Source: an uncultured Eubacteriales bacterium (GTDB lineage Bacteria; Bacillota; Clostridia; Oscillospirales; CAG-272). Taken from it: DNA of 64,000 nucleotides. The notes under the pieces are model-generated. The model was not told the origin of the DNA. It saw only the letters and a program-made list of their open reading frames with translations, and did no database searches. The stretch lies in assembly GCA_934401725.1 (NCBI GenBank), contig CAKRSS010000004.1:4224-68223 (forward strand), read 5' to 3'. Below, piece after piece: positions 16,794 to 24,125 of the stretch. Both the position numbers and the translations under genes were made by a program. Every line of letters starts with the position of its first letter. Position 1 is the stretch's first letter.

Positions 16794-18140
16794 ATGAAAA
16801 ATTTTGATGTTATAAAGAATGCTTTGGTCGAGGCTGCCCGCGAGGCCGGCATCGGCGAGTACGAAATCTATTTCGAGTCGGGCTCGAACCTCAGCGCCGA
16901 CACGCTGAAGGACGCGCTCAACAGCTTCTCGAGCGGCACCAGCGGCGGCATCTGCTTCCGTTGCGTTGTCGACGGACGCATGGGCTACGCCTCGAGCGAG
17001 GTCATGGAGCCCGAGGAAATGCGCGAGCTCGTCGCCCGTGCGGCCAACAACGCCCGCTACATCGGCACCGAGGAGTGCGAGGTCATTTTCGCAGGCTCGC
17101 CCGAGTACGGCAAAAAGACGTGCGACTACGCCCCCATGCCCGACGCCGAAACGCTAAAGAGCACGGCGCTCGAGATTCAGAAAAACAACTTCGCGCACGG
17201 CGAGTACGTCGCCGACAGCACGCAGTCGACCTGCTTGGCATACGAGAGCGAGACCGTCATATGCAATTCGCACGGGCTCGAGCTCTCCAACCGCGCAGCC
17301 TTTGCGGGCGCGTACAGCGAGATTGTCGTCAGCAAGGACGGCGAGCAGGTGTACGGACTCGATTTTACCCGTCAGCTTGACAGCGAGTCGCTGAAGACGC
17401 TGAGCGACAGCGCCTATGACGACGCCATGAGCAAGCTGGGCGCGGGCGAGGTCGAGAGCGGAAAATACGACATCGTCATAAGCGGCAAGCAGATGAGAAG
17501 CATGCTGTCGGCCTTCTGGCCGGTCTTCTCGGGACGCAGCGTGCGCCTCGGAATGTCGCTGCTCGGCGACAAGGTCGGCGAGAAGATTGCCGCCGACTGC
17601 GTGACGCTCAGCGACGACCCGTTTGACCCCAACTGCCCCGTTCAGACGACGTTTGACGCCGAGGGCGTCGCCACACGCCGCAAGAACGTCATCGAAAACG
17701 GCGTGCTCAAAGCGCTGCTCTACAACCTCTCCGAGGCCGCAAAGGCGGGCAAAGAGAGCACCGGCAACGCCTTCAAGGGCGGCTACGCCGACACCGTCGG
17801 CATCCGTCCCTACAGACTCGGGCTCGAGCCCGGCGAGTACAGCCTTGAGGAGCTGTTCGCAAAGGTCGGAAACGGCATTTACGTCACCGAGGTCAAGGGT
17901 CTGCATGCGGGCGCCGATGAGAACACGGGCGACTTCTCGGTTGAGAGCGCCGGATTCATGATAGAGAACGGCAAGCGCGGCCGCGCGGTCAAGTCGTTCA
18001 CCATCGCGGGCAACTTCTACGAAATGCTGCGCGACATCACCGAGCTCGGAAATCACGTCGAGTACGGCCTGCCCGCCGGGCTCAACGTTTTCGCCTCCCC
18101 GGACGTTGTTGTGAGAAATATCAGCGTTGCCGGCAAATAA
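16794..18140 (+). CDS. TldE/PmbA family partner subunit
   Basis: 448 residues, the non-zinc partner of TldD. It lacks the HExxxH motif and contains TldE-type features: GTSGGICFRCVVDGRMGYASSE near residues 43-65, ENGVLKALLYNLSEAAKAG in the second half, and the final GLHAGADENTGDFSVESAGF. It directly follows tldD with AGTGAGGTCG as ribosome-binding site. In the E. coli complex the TldE subunit supplies part of the tunnel to the TldD active site. It is the last gene of this transcription unit; glyS has its own promoter. Confidence 0.88.
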   Translation: MKNFDVIKNALVEAAREAGIGEYEIYFESGSNLSADTLKDALNSFSSGTSGGICFRCVVDGRMGYASSEVMEPEEMRELVARAANNARYIGTEECEVIFAGSPEYGKKTCDYAPMPDAETLKSTALEIQKNNFAHGEYVADSTQSTCLAYESETVICNSHGLELSNRAAFAGAYSEIVVSKDGEQVYGLDFTRQLDSESLKTLSDSAYDDAMSKLGAGEVESGKYDIVISGKQMRSMLSAFWPVFSGRSVRLGMSLLGDKVGEKIAADCVTLSDDPFDPNCPVQTTFDAEGVATRRKNVIENGVLKALLYNLSEAAKAGKESTGNAFKGGYADTVGIRPYRLGLEPGEYSLEELFAKVGNGIYVTEVKGLHAGADENTGDFSVESAGFMIENGKRGRAVKSFTIAGNFYEMLRDITELGNHVEYGLPAGLNVFASPDVVVRNISVAGK

Positions 18141-18143
18141 TGC

Positions 18144-18192
18144 TTGCATTACGGTGCCGGGTGTTGTATAATAGCCTATATGGCACCCGGCA
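18144..18192 (+). promoter_or_regulatory. glyS promoter overlapped by a perfect dyad
   Basis: TTGCAT at 18144-18149, 17 bp, TATAAT at 18167-18172. TGCCGGGTG (18155-18163) and CACCCGGCA (18184-18192) form a 9-bp inverted repeat that brackets the -10 box with a 20-base loop. It could be an operator or part of an RNA hairpin at the end of the tldDE transcript. Confidence 0.65.
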
Positions 18193-18213
18193 ACCAACGA
18201 AAGGAATAAACAC

Positions 18214-19617
18214 ATGGATAATACTCAGAAGACAATGGACAAAATCACAGCGCTCTGCAAGACGCGTGGCTTCATTTTCCCCGGCTCCGAGATTTACGGC
18301 GGCCTTGCAAACTCGTGGGATTACGGCCCGCTCGGCGTCGAGCTCAAGAACAACATAAAGCGCGCATGGTGGAAGAAGTTTGTCCAGCAGAACAAATATA
18401 ACGTCGGCCTTGACGCCGCCATTCTCATGAACCCGCAGACATGGGTCGCCTCCGGCCACCTCTCCGGCTTCTCTGACCCGCTGATGGACTGCCGCGAGTG
18501 CCACGAGCGCTTCCGCGCGGACAAGCTCATCGAGGAATGGGTCGCCGAGAACAATTTCACGCTTGAAAAGCCCATCGACGCCTTCTCACAGGCCGAGATG
18601 AAGCAGTTTGTCGAGGAGCACAACATTCCCTGTCCCTCCTGCGGCAAGCACAACTTTACCGACATCCGTCAGTTCAACCTGATGTTCAAGACCTTCCAGG
18701 GCGTAACCGAGGACGCCAAGAGCACCATCTACCTCCGCCCCGAGACGGCGCAGGGTATCTTCACCAACTTCGTCAACGTTCAGCGCACCACCCGCCGCAA
18801 GCTGCCCTTCGGTATCGGCCAGATCGGCAAGTCGTTCCGCAACGAGATCACGCCCGGCAACTTCATTTTCCGCGTGCGCGAGTTCGAGCAGATGGAGCTT
18901 GAGTTCTTCTGCAAGCCCGGAACCGACCTCGAGTGGTTTGCCTACTGGCGCAATTTCTGCCACGAATGGCTGCTCTCCATAGGTCTGCGCGACGAAAACC
19001 TCAGACTGCGCGACCACGATCCCGAGGAGCTGTGCTTCTACTCCAAGGCGACGACCGACTTCGAGTTCCTCTTCCCGTTCGGATGGGGCGAGCTGTGGGG
19101 CGTTGCCGACCGCACCGACTACGACCTGACTCAGCATCAGACCGTCTCGGGCAAGGACCTGACCTACTTCGACCAGGAGACCAACGAGCGCTATATTCCC
19201 TACGTCATCGAGCCGAGTCTTGGCGTCGAGCGCAGCGTGCTCGCCGTGCTTTGCGACGCTTACGACGAGGAGGTCATTGACGCCGAGAAGAACGACGTGC
19301 GCACCGTGCTGCACCTGCATCCCTTCCTCGCGCCCGTCAAGGCAGCCGTCCTGCCGCTGTCCAAGAAGCTGTCCGACAAGGCCATGGAGATATTCGAGAG
19401 TCTTTCCGGCGACTTCAACATGGACTTCGACGACGCCGGGTCCATCGGCAAGAGATACCGTCGTCAGGATGAGATCGGCACGCCGCTCTGCATCACCTAC
19501 GACTTTGATTCCGTCGAGGACAACTGCGTGACGGTTCGCGACCGCGACACCATGGAGCAGGAGCGCATTCCCGTCTCCGAGCTGCACGCTTACATCGAGA
19601 AGAAAATCGCGTTCTGA
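18214..19617 (+). CDS. glyS: Glycyl-tRNA synthetase, single-chain dimeric type
   Basis: Class II aminoacyl-tRNA synthetase of the alpha2 type (archaeal/eukaryotic-like, common in some Firmicutes). 467 residues. The N-terminal segment CKTRGFIFPGSEIYGG is typical, as are NSWDYGPLG, the motif 2 region FRNEITPGNFIFRVREFEQME, a glycine-binding loop, and motif 3 near EPSLGVERSVLAVL. The C-terminal anticodon-binding domain starts near residue 365. Two CxxC-like pairs (CRECHERF; CPSCGKHNF) suggest a zinc site in the insertion domain. Own promoter upstream, strong terminator downstream. Confidence 0.94.
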   Translation: MDNTQKTMDKITALCKTRGFIFPGSEIYGGLANSWDYGPLGVELKNNIKRAWWKKFVQQNKYNVGLDAAILMNPQTWVASGHLSGFSDPLMDCRECHERFRADKLIEEWVAENNFTLEKPIDAFSQAEMKQFVEEHNIPCPSCGKHNFTDIRQFNLMFKTFQGVTEDAKSTIYLRPETAQGIFTNFVNVQRTTRRKLPFGIGQIGKSFRNEITPGNFIFRVREFEQMELEFFCKPGTDLEWFAYWRNFCHEWLLSIGLRDENLRLRDHDPEELCFYSKATTDFEFLFPFGWGELWGVADRTDYDLTQHQTVSGKDLTYFDQETNERYIPYVIEPSLGVERSVLAVLCDAYDEEVIDAEKNDVRTVLHLHPFLAPVKAAVLPLSKKLSDKAMEIFESLSGDFNMDFDDAGSIGKRYRRQDEIGTPLCITYDFDSVEDNCVTVRDRDTMEQERIPVSELHAYIEKKIAF

Positions 19618-19649
19618 TATGATTTTTCGCGGCTGTGGCCGTGAAAAAA

Positions 19650-19690
19650 CAAACCCGCACCCTGAAGCCTGCTTCGGGGTGCGGGTTTTG
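19650..19690 (+). terminator. Terminator after glyS (possibly bidirectional)
   Basis: AACCCGCACCC pairs with GGGTGCGGGTT around a loop, flanked by A-rich and T-rich runs on the two sides. A weaker hairpin lies at 19622-19649. It sits between convergent glyS and the MutS-like gene. Confidence 0.85.
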
Positions 19691-19773
19691 CTTTGAGGTG
19701 CGGCGTTCGCGAAATAACGGCGGCCGGGCTTGGGCAATGCTCAGAATCCGGACTTTTTACGTTACGACGGCTC

Positions 19774-21375
19774 TCAGTTGAATCTTTTGGTGATGTTCTC
19801 GTAGGTCAGACCGTATTTTTCGGCGATGTCGCGGGCGTAGCTCTTGCCGTCCGGCTTTGCGCGGTAAATCTTGAAGGAACGGCGTCCCTCGCCCTCGATT
19901 CCGGCGACCAGCGAGTCGATGTACCCGCCGCCGTCGGCTCCGGCGCGGGCGTTTATCTCGTCAAGACGCGACGCCAGCTCGTGCAGGTGCGTTGCGAACA
20001 GGCAGCGGCAGCCTATCCGGCTGAAGGCGGTCAGTGCCTCGGCCGCGATGTAGGAGGCCTCGTAGGAGCCCGTCGAGGAGAACGACTCGTCAAGCAGGGC
20101 AAGGCTGAAGGGCGTTATTTTATCGAATATTTCACGCATGCGCGCGCACTCCTCGCCGAGACGGCCCTTGTCGATGGTGTCGTCGGCGCCGGTGGTGAAG
20201 TGGGTGTATATCGCGTCGGCGGGGCTGATTCGCGCCTCGGCCGCCGGGACGTACATGCCGAGCTGCATCATAGCCTGCGCCTGTCCGACGGCGCAGGTGA
20301 TGACGCTCTTGCCGCCGCGGTTGGGGCCGGTCAGCACGTAGACGCGGGCACGGTCGTCAAAGCTGATGTCGTTGTCGACGATTTCGCCCTCGACCTTGAG
20401 CGCCACGCGGGCGTTGTAAAGGTGCTTGGCCACGAACACGCGCTCGCCCGCCGGTGCAATGTCGGGAATAGACAGCTTGCAGCCGCGCTCAATCAGCCTC
20501 TGCTGGAACTCGGTTCCCTTGACGAAAAACTCTATCTCGGGCATGAGGTTGAGCAGAAAATCGGTGTTGTCGAGCACGTACTGCTGGACGATTTTCTTCC
20601 ATGAGTGCAGCGAGGACTTGTAGACCTCGTTTATGGCCGAGTTGAAGGCCAGCGAGAGCGCCATCTTCTGATTGTCCGACTGCTTTTTGCCGAAGGGAAC
20701 GAGGCTTGCGATGCAGGTGTACTCGTCGTCCTTGAAGTTGAGACGGAGGATTTTCTCGAGCACGTCGCCGGAGCGGAAGGGCTCGGGGTTGATGGACAGC
20801 ACGCCCGCCGTCGACGGACGGAGCTGCGCGTCGAGGTTGACGCCGATGGTTACGCTCTTTATGTCGCGGACGCGCGCGGTCAGCGCGTTGAGCTTTTCGT
20901 TGAGCTCCATGTAGTAGTCGCTTTCGGCGAGCTCGATTATGCGGTCGGCCAGCGCTGTGAAGGCGCGGCTGTGCAGCTTGGAGCGCACCTGCGCGAAGCC
21001 GGAATGCAGCACCTCGATGCTCGAGATGTACAGCTCGATTTCGGTCAGACTGGAGAGGTAGGAGGCGGTGTCGCCGCTGTCGGCGTCAAGACGGCGCAGC
21101 TCAAGAATGTCGCTGAGTATCGGGATGAGCCTGCCGAGAGTCTTGGCGATGATAGGGTTCCCTAGCATGTCGTCAAAGGCTTCCATGCGGTATTTCATGA
21201 CGGCGGGGTCGGTGGTGAAGTAGTCGGCGAGGCGGGTGTTTTTGAGCTCGAACACCTCAAGCAGCCCCAGCTCCTCGAGAACGAACATGTCTATATCCGG
21301 CACTGCGTCGCCGGTGGCGTGCGCCCGCTGCGACTCCACATCGGGATACAGCAGACTGAAATTCGTAAAGTTCAT
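19774..21375 (-). CDS. MutS-like ATPase lacking the mismatch-binding domain
   Basis: 533-residue MutS paralogue. It has the lever/core helices and a MutS-type ATPase: Walker A GPNRGGKS near residue 349, LGEECARMREIFD in the place of the signature loop, Walker B LALLDESFSSTG near 425, and ATHLHELASR. It lacks domain I (no FYE motif) and most of the clamp seen in MutS, and there is no Smr nuclease domain as in MutS2. So it cannot detect mismatches the MutS way. Such MutS-like proteins are common in Clostridia and their role is unknown. A xer-type recombinase gene lies upstream on the same strand. Confidence 0.82.
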   Translation of the reverse strand: MNFTNFSLLYPDVESQRAHATGDAVPDIDMFVLEELGLLEVFELKNTRLADYFTTDPAVMKYRMEAFDDMLGNPIIAKTLGRLIPILSDILELRRLDADSGDTASYLSSLTEIELYISSIEVLHSGFAQVRSKLHSRAFTALADRIIELAESDYYMELNEKLNALTARVRDIKSVTIGVNLDAQLRPSTAGVLSINPEPFRSGDVLEKILRLNFKDDEYTCIASLVPFGKKQSDNQKMALSLAFNSAINEVYKSSLHSWKKIVQQYVLDNTDFLLNLMPEIEFFVKGTEFQQRLIERGCKLSIPDIAPAGERVFVAKHLYNARVALKVEGEIVDNDISFDDRARVYVLTGPNRGGKSVITCAVGQAQAMMQLGMYVPAAEARISPADAIYTHFTTGADDTIDKGRLGEECARMREIFDKITPFSLALLDESFSSTGSYEASYIAAEALTAFSRIGCRCLFATHLHELASRLDEINARAGADGGGYIDSLVAGIEGEGRRSFKIYRAKPDGKSYARDIAEKYGLTYENITKRFN

Positions 21376-21414
21376 GTTTATTTATACACTTTCTTTTGAT
21401 TTGTGATGCCGTTT

Positions 21415-22503
21415 TTAGCTGTTGCCGGTGGAGTCGTCACTGCCGGTCTCGTCGCCCTCGTCACCCTTTTCGTCCGCGACGGCGGGGCGAGGAGGCGCAG
21501 GGTTCTCGAGCACGATGTCGGAGAGCGGGTTTTTCTCCATCGCCTCGGACATGGCCGCGTTGCTGACGTGGGTGTATATCTGCGTGGTGTTCAGCTGCTC
21601 GTGGCCGAGGATGTCCTTGAGCACGCGCACGTCGACCTCGCCCGACTGGTACATCAGCGTCGCGGCGGTGTGGCGCAGCTTGTGAACCGAGTAGTGCTTG
21701 GCCGAGAGTCCTGCCTCTCCGAGGTGCTTGTAGACCAGCCACTGCACCGTCTTGACGCTTATGCGCTTGTTGCGTCCGCTGATGAACAGCGCGCGCTCCT
21801 GCAGGCCGAGATTGGTTTCGCTCAGCCGCCACTCGAGGTATTCAGCGAGCGCACTGCGGCAGGCCGAGTTGAGGTAGACAATGCGCTCCTTGTTGCCCTT
21901 GCCGACCACGCGCAGCGAGCGCAGCTCGCGGTCGAGGTCGTTGAGGTTTATGCCGACGAGTTCGGACACACGCATTCCGCAGTTGAGAAACAGCGTGATT
22001 ATGGTGTAGTCGCGCAGGCGGTTTTTGTTGGTCGTGTCGTTCTTGACGGCGTCGAGCAGCAGCAGTGATTCCTCGAGCGACAGAAATTTCGGCAGCGATT
22101 TTTTGGGCTTGGGCGACTCTATGTTGACCGCGGGATTGTCAAACACCATGCCACGCTTGACTATCATGTATCTGTACAGCGCCTTGATGGCGGACAGCTT
22201 GCGCGCCTTGGCCGCCCACATGTTCTGGCGGACGGTGCTGGTGTACATGAGAAAATCGTATATCTCGGAGGTCTTTATCGACTTGTAAAACCCGGCGTCG
22301 ACGCCGGAAATGTCGAGACTGTCAAACGTTTCGTCGTCCGGCGACATGCCGGCGCGGTGCGCCATGATGTAGCGCGTGAAGGTGCGCAGGTCGAGCAGAT
22401 ACTCGTCGACGGTCTTGCGTGAGCAGCCCTGAATGACCAGTTTGTAAGACGAAAATTCGGCCAGTATCTCCGGCAATTCCTCACTTCCGATAAGCTCGGC
22501 CAT
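21415..22503 (-). CDS. Tyrosine recombinase of the XerC/XerD type
   Basis: 362 residues with an N-terminal SAM-like core-binding domain and a C-terminal catalytic domain. All six catalytic positions are seen: R in NCGMRVSEL, K in VVGKGNKER, H and R in HKLRHTAAT, H in LGHEQLN, and the tyrosine in TQIYTH. An acidic tail (EKGDEGDETGSDD) follows. ATG at 22503 is chosen because GAAGGATGTG precedes it; an ATG 12 codons earlier is possible. A chromosome-dimer-resolving role is plausible; no integrase-type neighbours or att site are evident. Confidence 0.9.
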   Translation of the reverse strand: MAELIGSEELPEILAEFSSYKLVIQGCSRKTVDEYLLDLRTFTRYIMAHRAGMSPDDETFDSLDISGVDAGFYKSIKTSEIYDFLMYTSTVRQNMWAAKARKLSAIKALYRYMIVKRGMVFDNPAVNIESPKPKKSLPKFLSLEESLLLLDAVKNDTTNKNRLRDYTIITLFLNCGMRVSELVGINLNDLDRELRSLRVVGKGNKERIVYLNSACRSALAEYLEWRLSETNLGLQERALFISGRNKRISVKTVQWLVYKHLGEAGLSAKHYSVHKLRHTAATLMYQSGEVDVRVLKDILGHEQLNTTQIYTHVSNAAMSEAMEKNPLSDIVLENPAPPRPAVADEKGDEGDETGSDDSTGNS

Positions 22504-22545
22504 AGCATCACATCCTTCGTATGTTTTCTTGTGTGTCAATTACAA

Positions 22546-22713
22546 TGCGAAGCACACCTCGCTGTGGCTATTATACCACGAAGCAAAAATGCTTGCTAGC
22601 AAGGGCATTTTTGCGAGGCCGTCAATGCCACAGTCGCGCGATGCGCGTGGAGGCGGCAGCCGTGAGGGGTGCGAAGCACACCTTTCTGTGGCTATTATAC
22701 CACGATGCAAAAA
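22546..22713. repeat. Duplicated 44-bp promoter segment
   Basis: Copies at 22546-22589 and 22670-22713 match at 41 of 44 bases. Both carry a minus-strand TATAAT. The gap of 80 bases between them has short hairpins and no gene. The rest of 22504-22833 holds only promoters. Confidence 0.75.
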
Positions 22714-22723
22714 CGATTGTCAA
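22694..22723 (-). promoter_or_regulatory. Sigma-A promoter of the Xer recombinase gene
   Basis: On the minus strand TTGACA (22723-22718), 18 bp, TATAAT (22699-22694). The other copy of the repeat keeps TATAAT but has no good -35 box. Confidence 0.8.
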
Positions 22724-22763
22724 CCTCGCAGGCTGCGAAATATAAACATTTCGCGTACTTCTA

Positions 22764-22792
22764 TTGCAAAATTGCGGGTTATGGTATATAAT
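22764..22792 (+). promoter_or_regulatory. Sigma-A promoter of the membrane protein/HAD operon
   Basis: TTGCAA at 22764-22769, 17 bp, TATAAT at 22787-22792, 42 bases before the start codon. Confidence 0.75.
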
Positions 22793-22833
22793 TAAGGGGA
22801 AATAATTTTGAAACGGAGAGATACTGCCCTCGA

Positions 22834-23382
22834 ATGAAAAAGTTTTTTGTCAATTATTCCTTTTATTCAGTGAAGATGTTTCTGACCCAGTTCGCCATCT
22901 CGCTGTTCGGACTGACGCTCTCCGGCGTCTTCAGTCGCGCGGAAATGCCGACAGGACAGCTTGTTTCCAGCATATGCTCTGTCGTGTTTTACCTCTTCCT
23001 GATCTACTACATGACCTGGGAGCTCGGTTACAACGACCGTACCGCCGAGCGGCGTGGGGAGATAGTCACAAACCCGTTTATGGGGCTGTTCATCTCGCTG
23101 CTTGCAAACTCCATCAACTTCATCATGGCTCTGCTGATACTGTGCCGCGTGGCGTTCGGCAGCTTCTGCATTATCATCGAGGGCATGTACGCGGGCATAA
23201 TTATCACCGTCGCTGACGGCGGGACTGCGCCGACGTGGCTGTATTTTGCCATCATCGTCCCCGCGCTTATCGTCTCGACGGTCAGCTACTACTTCGGACT
23301 GCATGACATGTGCCTCACCCCCATATTCCGCGCAAAATGCCCCGAGCGTCCCGACAAAAAAGAGAGGAAAAAGAAGAAATAA
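22834..23382 (+). CDS. Four-span membrane protein, function unknown
   Basis: 182 residues with hydrophobic segments at about 15-35, 45-65, 85-110 and 130-155 and a very basic C-terminus (PDKKERKKKK). I recognise no family. Its stop codon overlaps the ATG of the HAD phosphatase (TAATG), so the two are co-translated. The ATG is preceded by GGAGAG at a long distance of about 12 bases. Confidence 0.75.
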   Translation: MKKFFVNYSFYSVKMFLTQFAISLFGLTLSGVFSRAEMPTGQLVSSICSVVFYLFLIYYMTWELGYNDRTAERRGEIVTNPFMGLFISLLANSINFIMALLILCRVAFGSFCIIIEGMYAGIIITVADGGTAPTWLYFAIIVPALIVSTVSYYFGLHDMCLTPIFRAKCPERPDKKERKKKK

Positions 23383-23996
23383 TGTACGACTTTATAATTT
23401 ACGATTTTGACGGTACGCTGTCCGACAGCTACCCGGTTTACACCGATGCGCTGCTCGGGCTGCTCGGCCGCTACGGCATACACGAGGATTGGGACAGAGC
23501 CTACGAGCTGCTCAAGGTGTCGGTCGGGCACGCGCTGGGAAATTACGATTTCGGTCGTCCGCGCGCCGAGATTGCGCATGAGTACGGCCACCTTTACCGC
23601 GAGCTCGCACGCAAAGAAATGAAGGCGTTCCCCGAGGCGGTGGACATTCTGAAGTTTGCAGTGGATCACAAAAAGAAAAATTATATATACACGCACACCG
23701 GAAAATTTGCATTTGAGATGTTAGACAAGATGGGACTGACGCCCTACATAGAGTACGTCCTCGACGGCTCGGCGGACTTCCCGCGCAAGCCGGAGCCGGA
23801 TGCGCTGTACTTTATGTTCGACCACTGCGGCATCGATCCCGCGCGTGCCGTCATGATAGGCGACCGCGACATCGACGTCAAGGCGGCGCACAACGCCGGT
23901 ATACACGGCTGTATGTTCGACGAGGGCAACTACTACCCCGACTGCCCGGCGGAGTACCGGATTAAAAATCTCAGAGAACTTGAGAATATTCTTTGA
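23382..23996 (+). CDS. HAD family phosphatase
   Basis: 204 residues of the HAD-IA (phosphoglycolate phosphatase-like) group. Motif I is YDFDGTLSDS with the nucleophilic aspartate D9, motif II is the threonine in IYTHTG, motif III the lysine in FPRKPEPDA, and motif IV GDRDIDV. A helical cap lies between residues 16 and 85. ATG overlaps the preceding stop codon by one base. The natural substrate cannot be told. A strong terminator follows. Confidence 0.88.
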   Translation: MYDFIIYDFDGTLSDSYPVYTDALLGLLGRYGIHEDWDRAYELLKVSVGHALGNYDFGRPRAEIAHEYGHLYRELARKEMKAFPEAVDILKFAVDHKKKNYIYTHTGKFAFEMLDKMGLTPYIEYVLDGSADFPRKPEPDALYFMFDHCGIDPARAVMIGDRDIDVKAAHNAGIHGCMFDEGNYYPDCPAEYRIKNLRELENIL

Positions 23997-24000
23997 TAAG

Positions 24001-24045
24001 CAAAAAACAGCGGAGAGCCATGCGGCTCTCCGCTGTTTTTGTTTG
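24001..24045. terminator. Bidirectional terminator between HAD phosphatase and clpC
   Basis: ACAGCGGAGAGCC pairs with GGCTCTCCGCTGT with a 4-base loop and has A-run and T-run flanks, so it can end both convergent transcripts. Confidence 0.9.
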
Positions 24046-24125
24046 TGTCGGAATTGTGTGTGTGCTGAAAATTTGCGTGTGCCAGACATGCGTGGCGAGG
24101 GTGAATTTTTGTGCCGCTCGACCCT

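Noticed and set aside
15398..18140. TldD/TldE as part of a modified-peptide cluster
   Set aside because: No short precursor gene, cyclodehydratase or exporter is nearby; the pair sits among housekeeping genes.
21415..22503. Xer-type gene as integrase of a prophage or genomic island
   Set aside because: No phage or conjugation genes and no duplicated tRNA end are seen near it.
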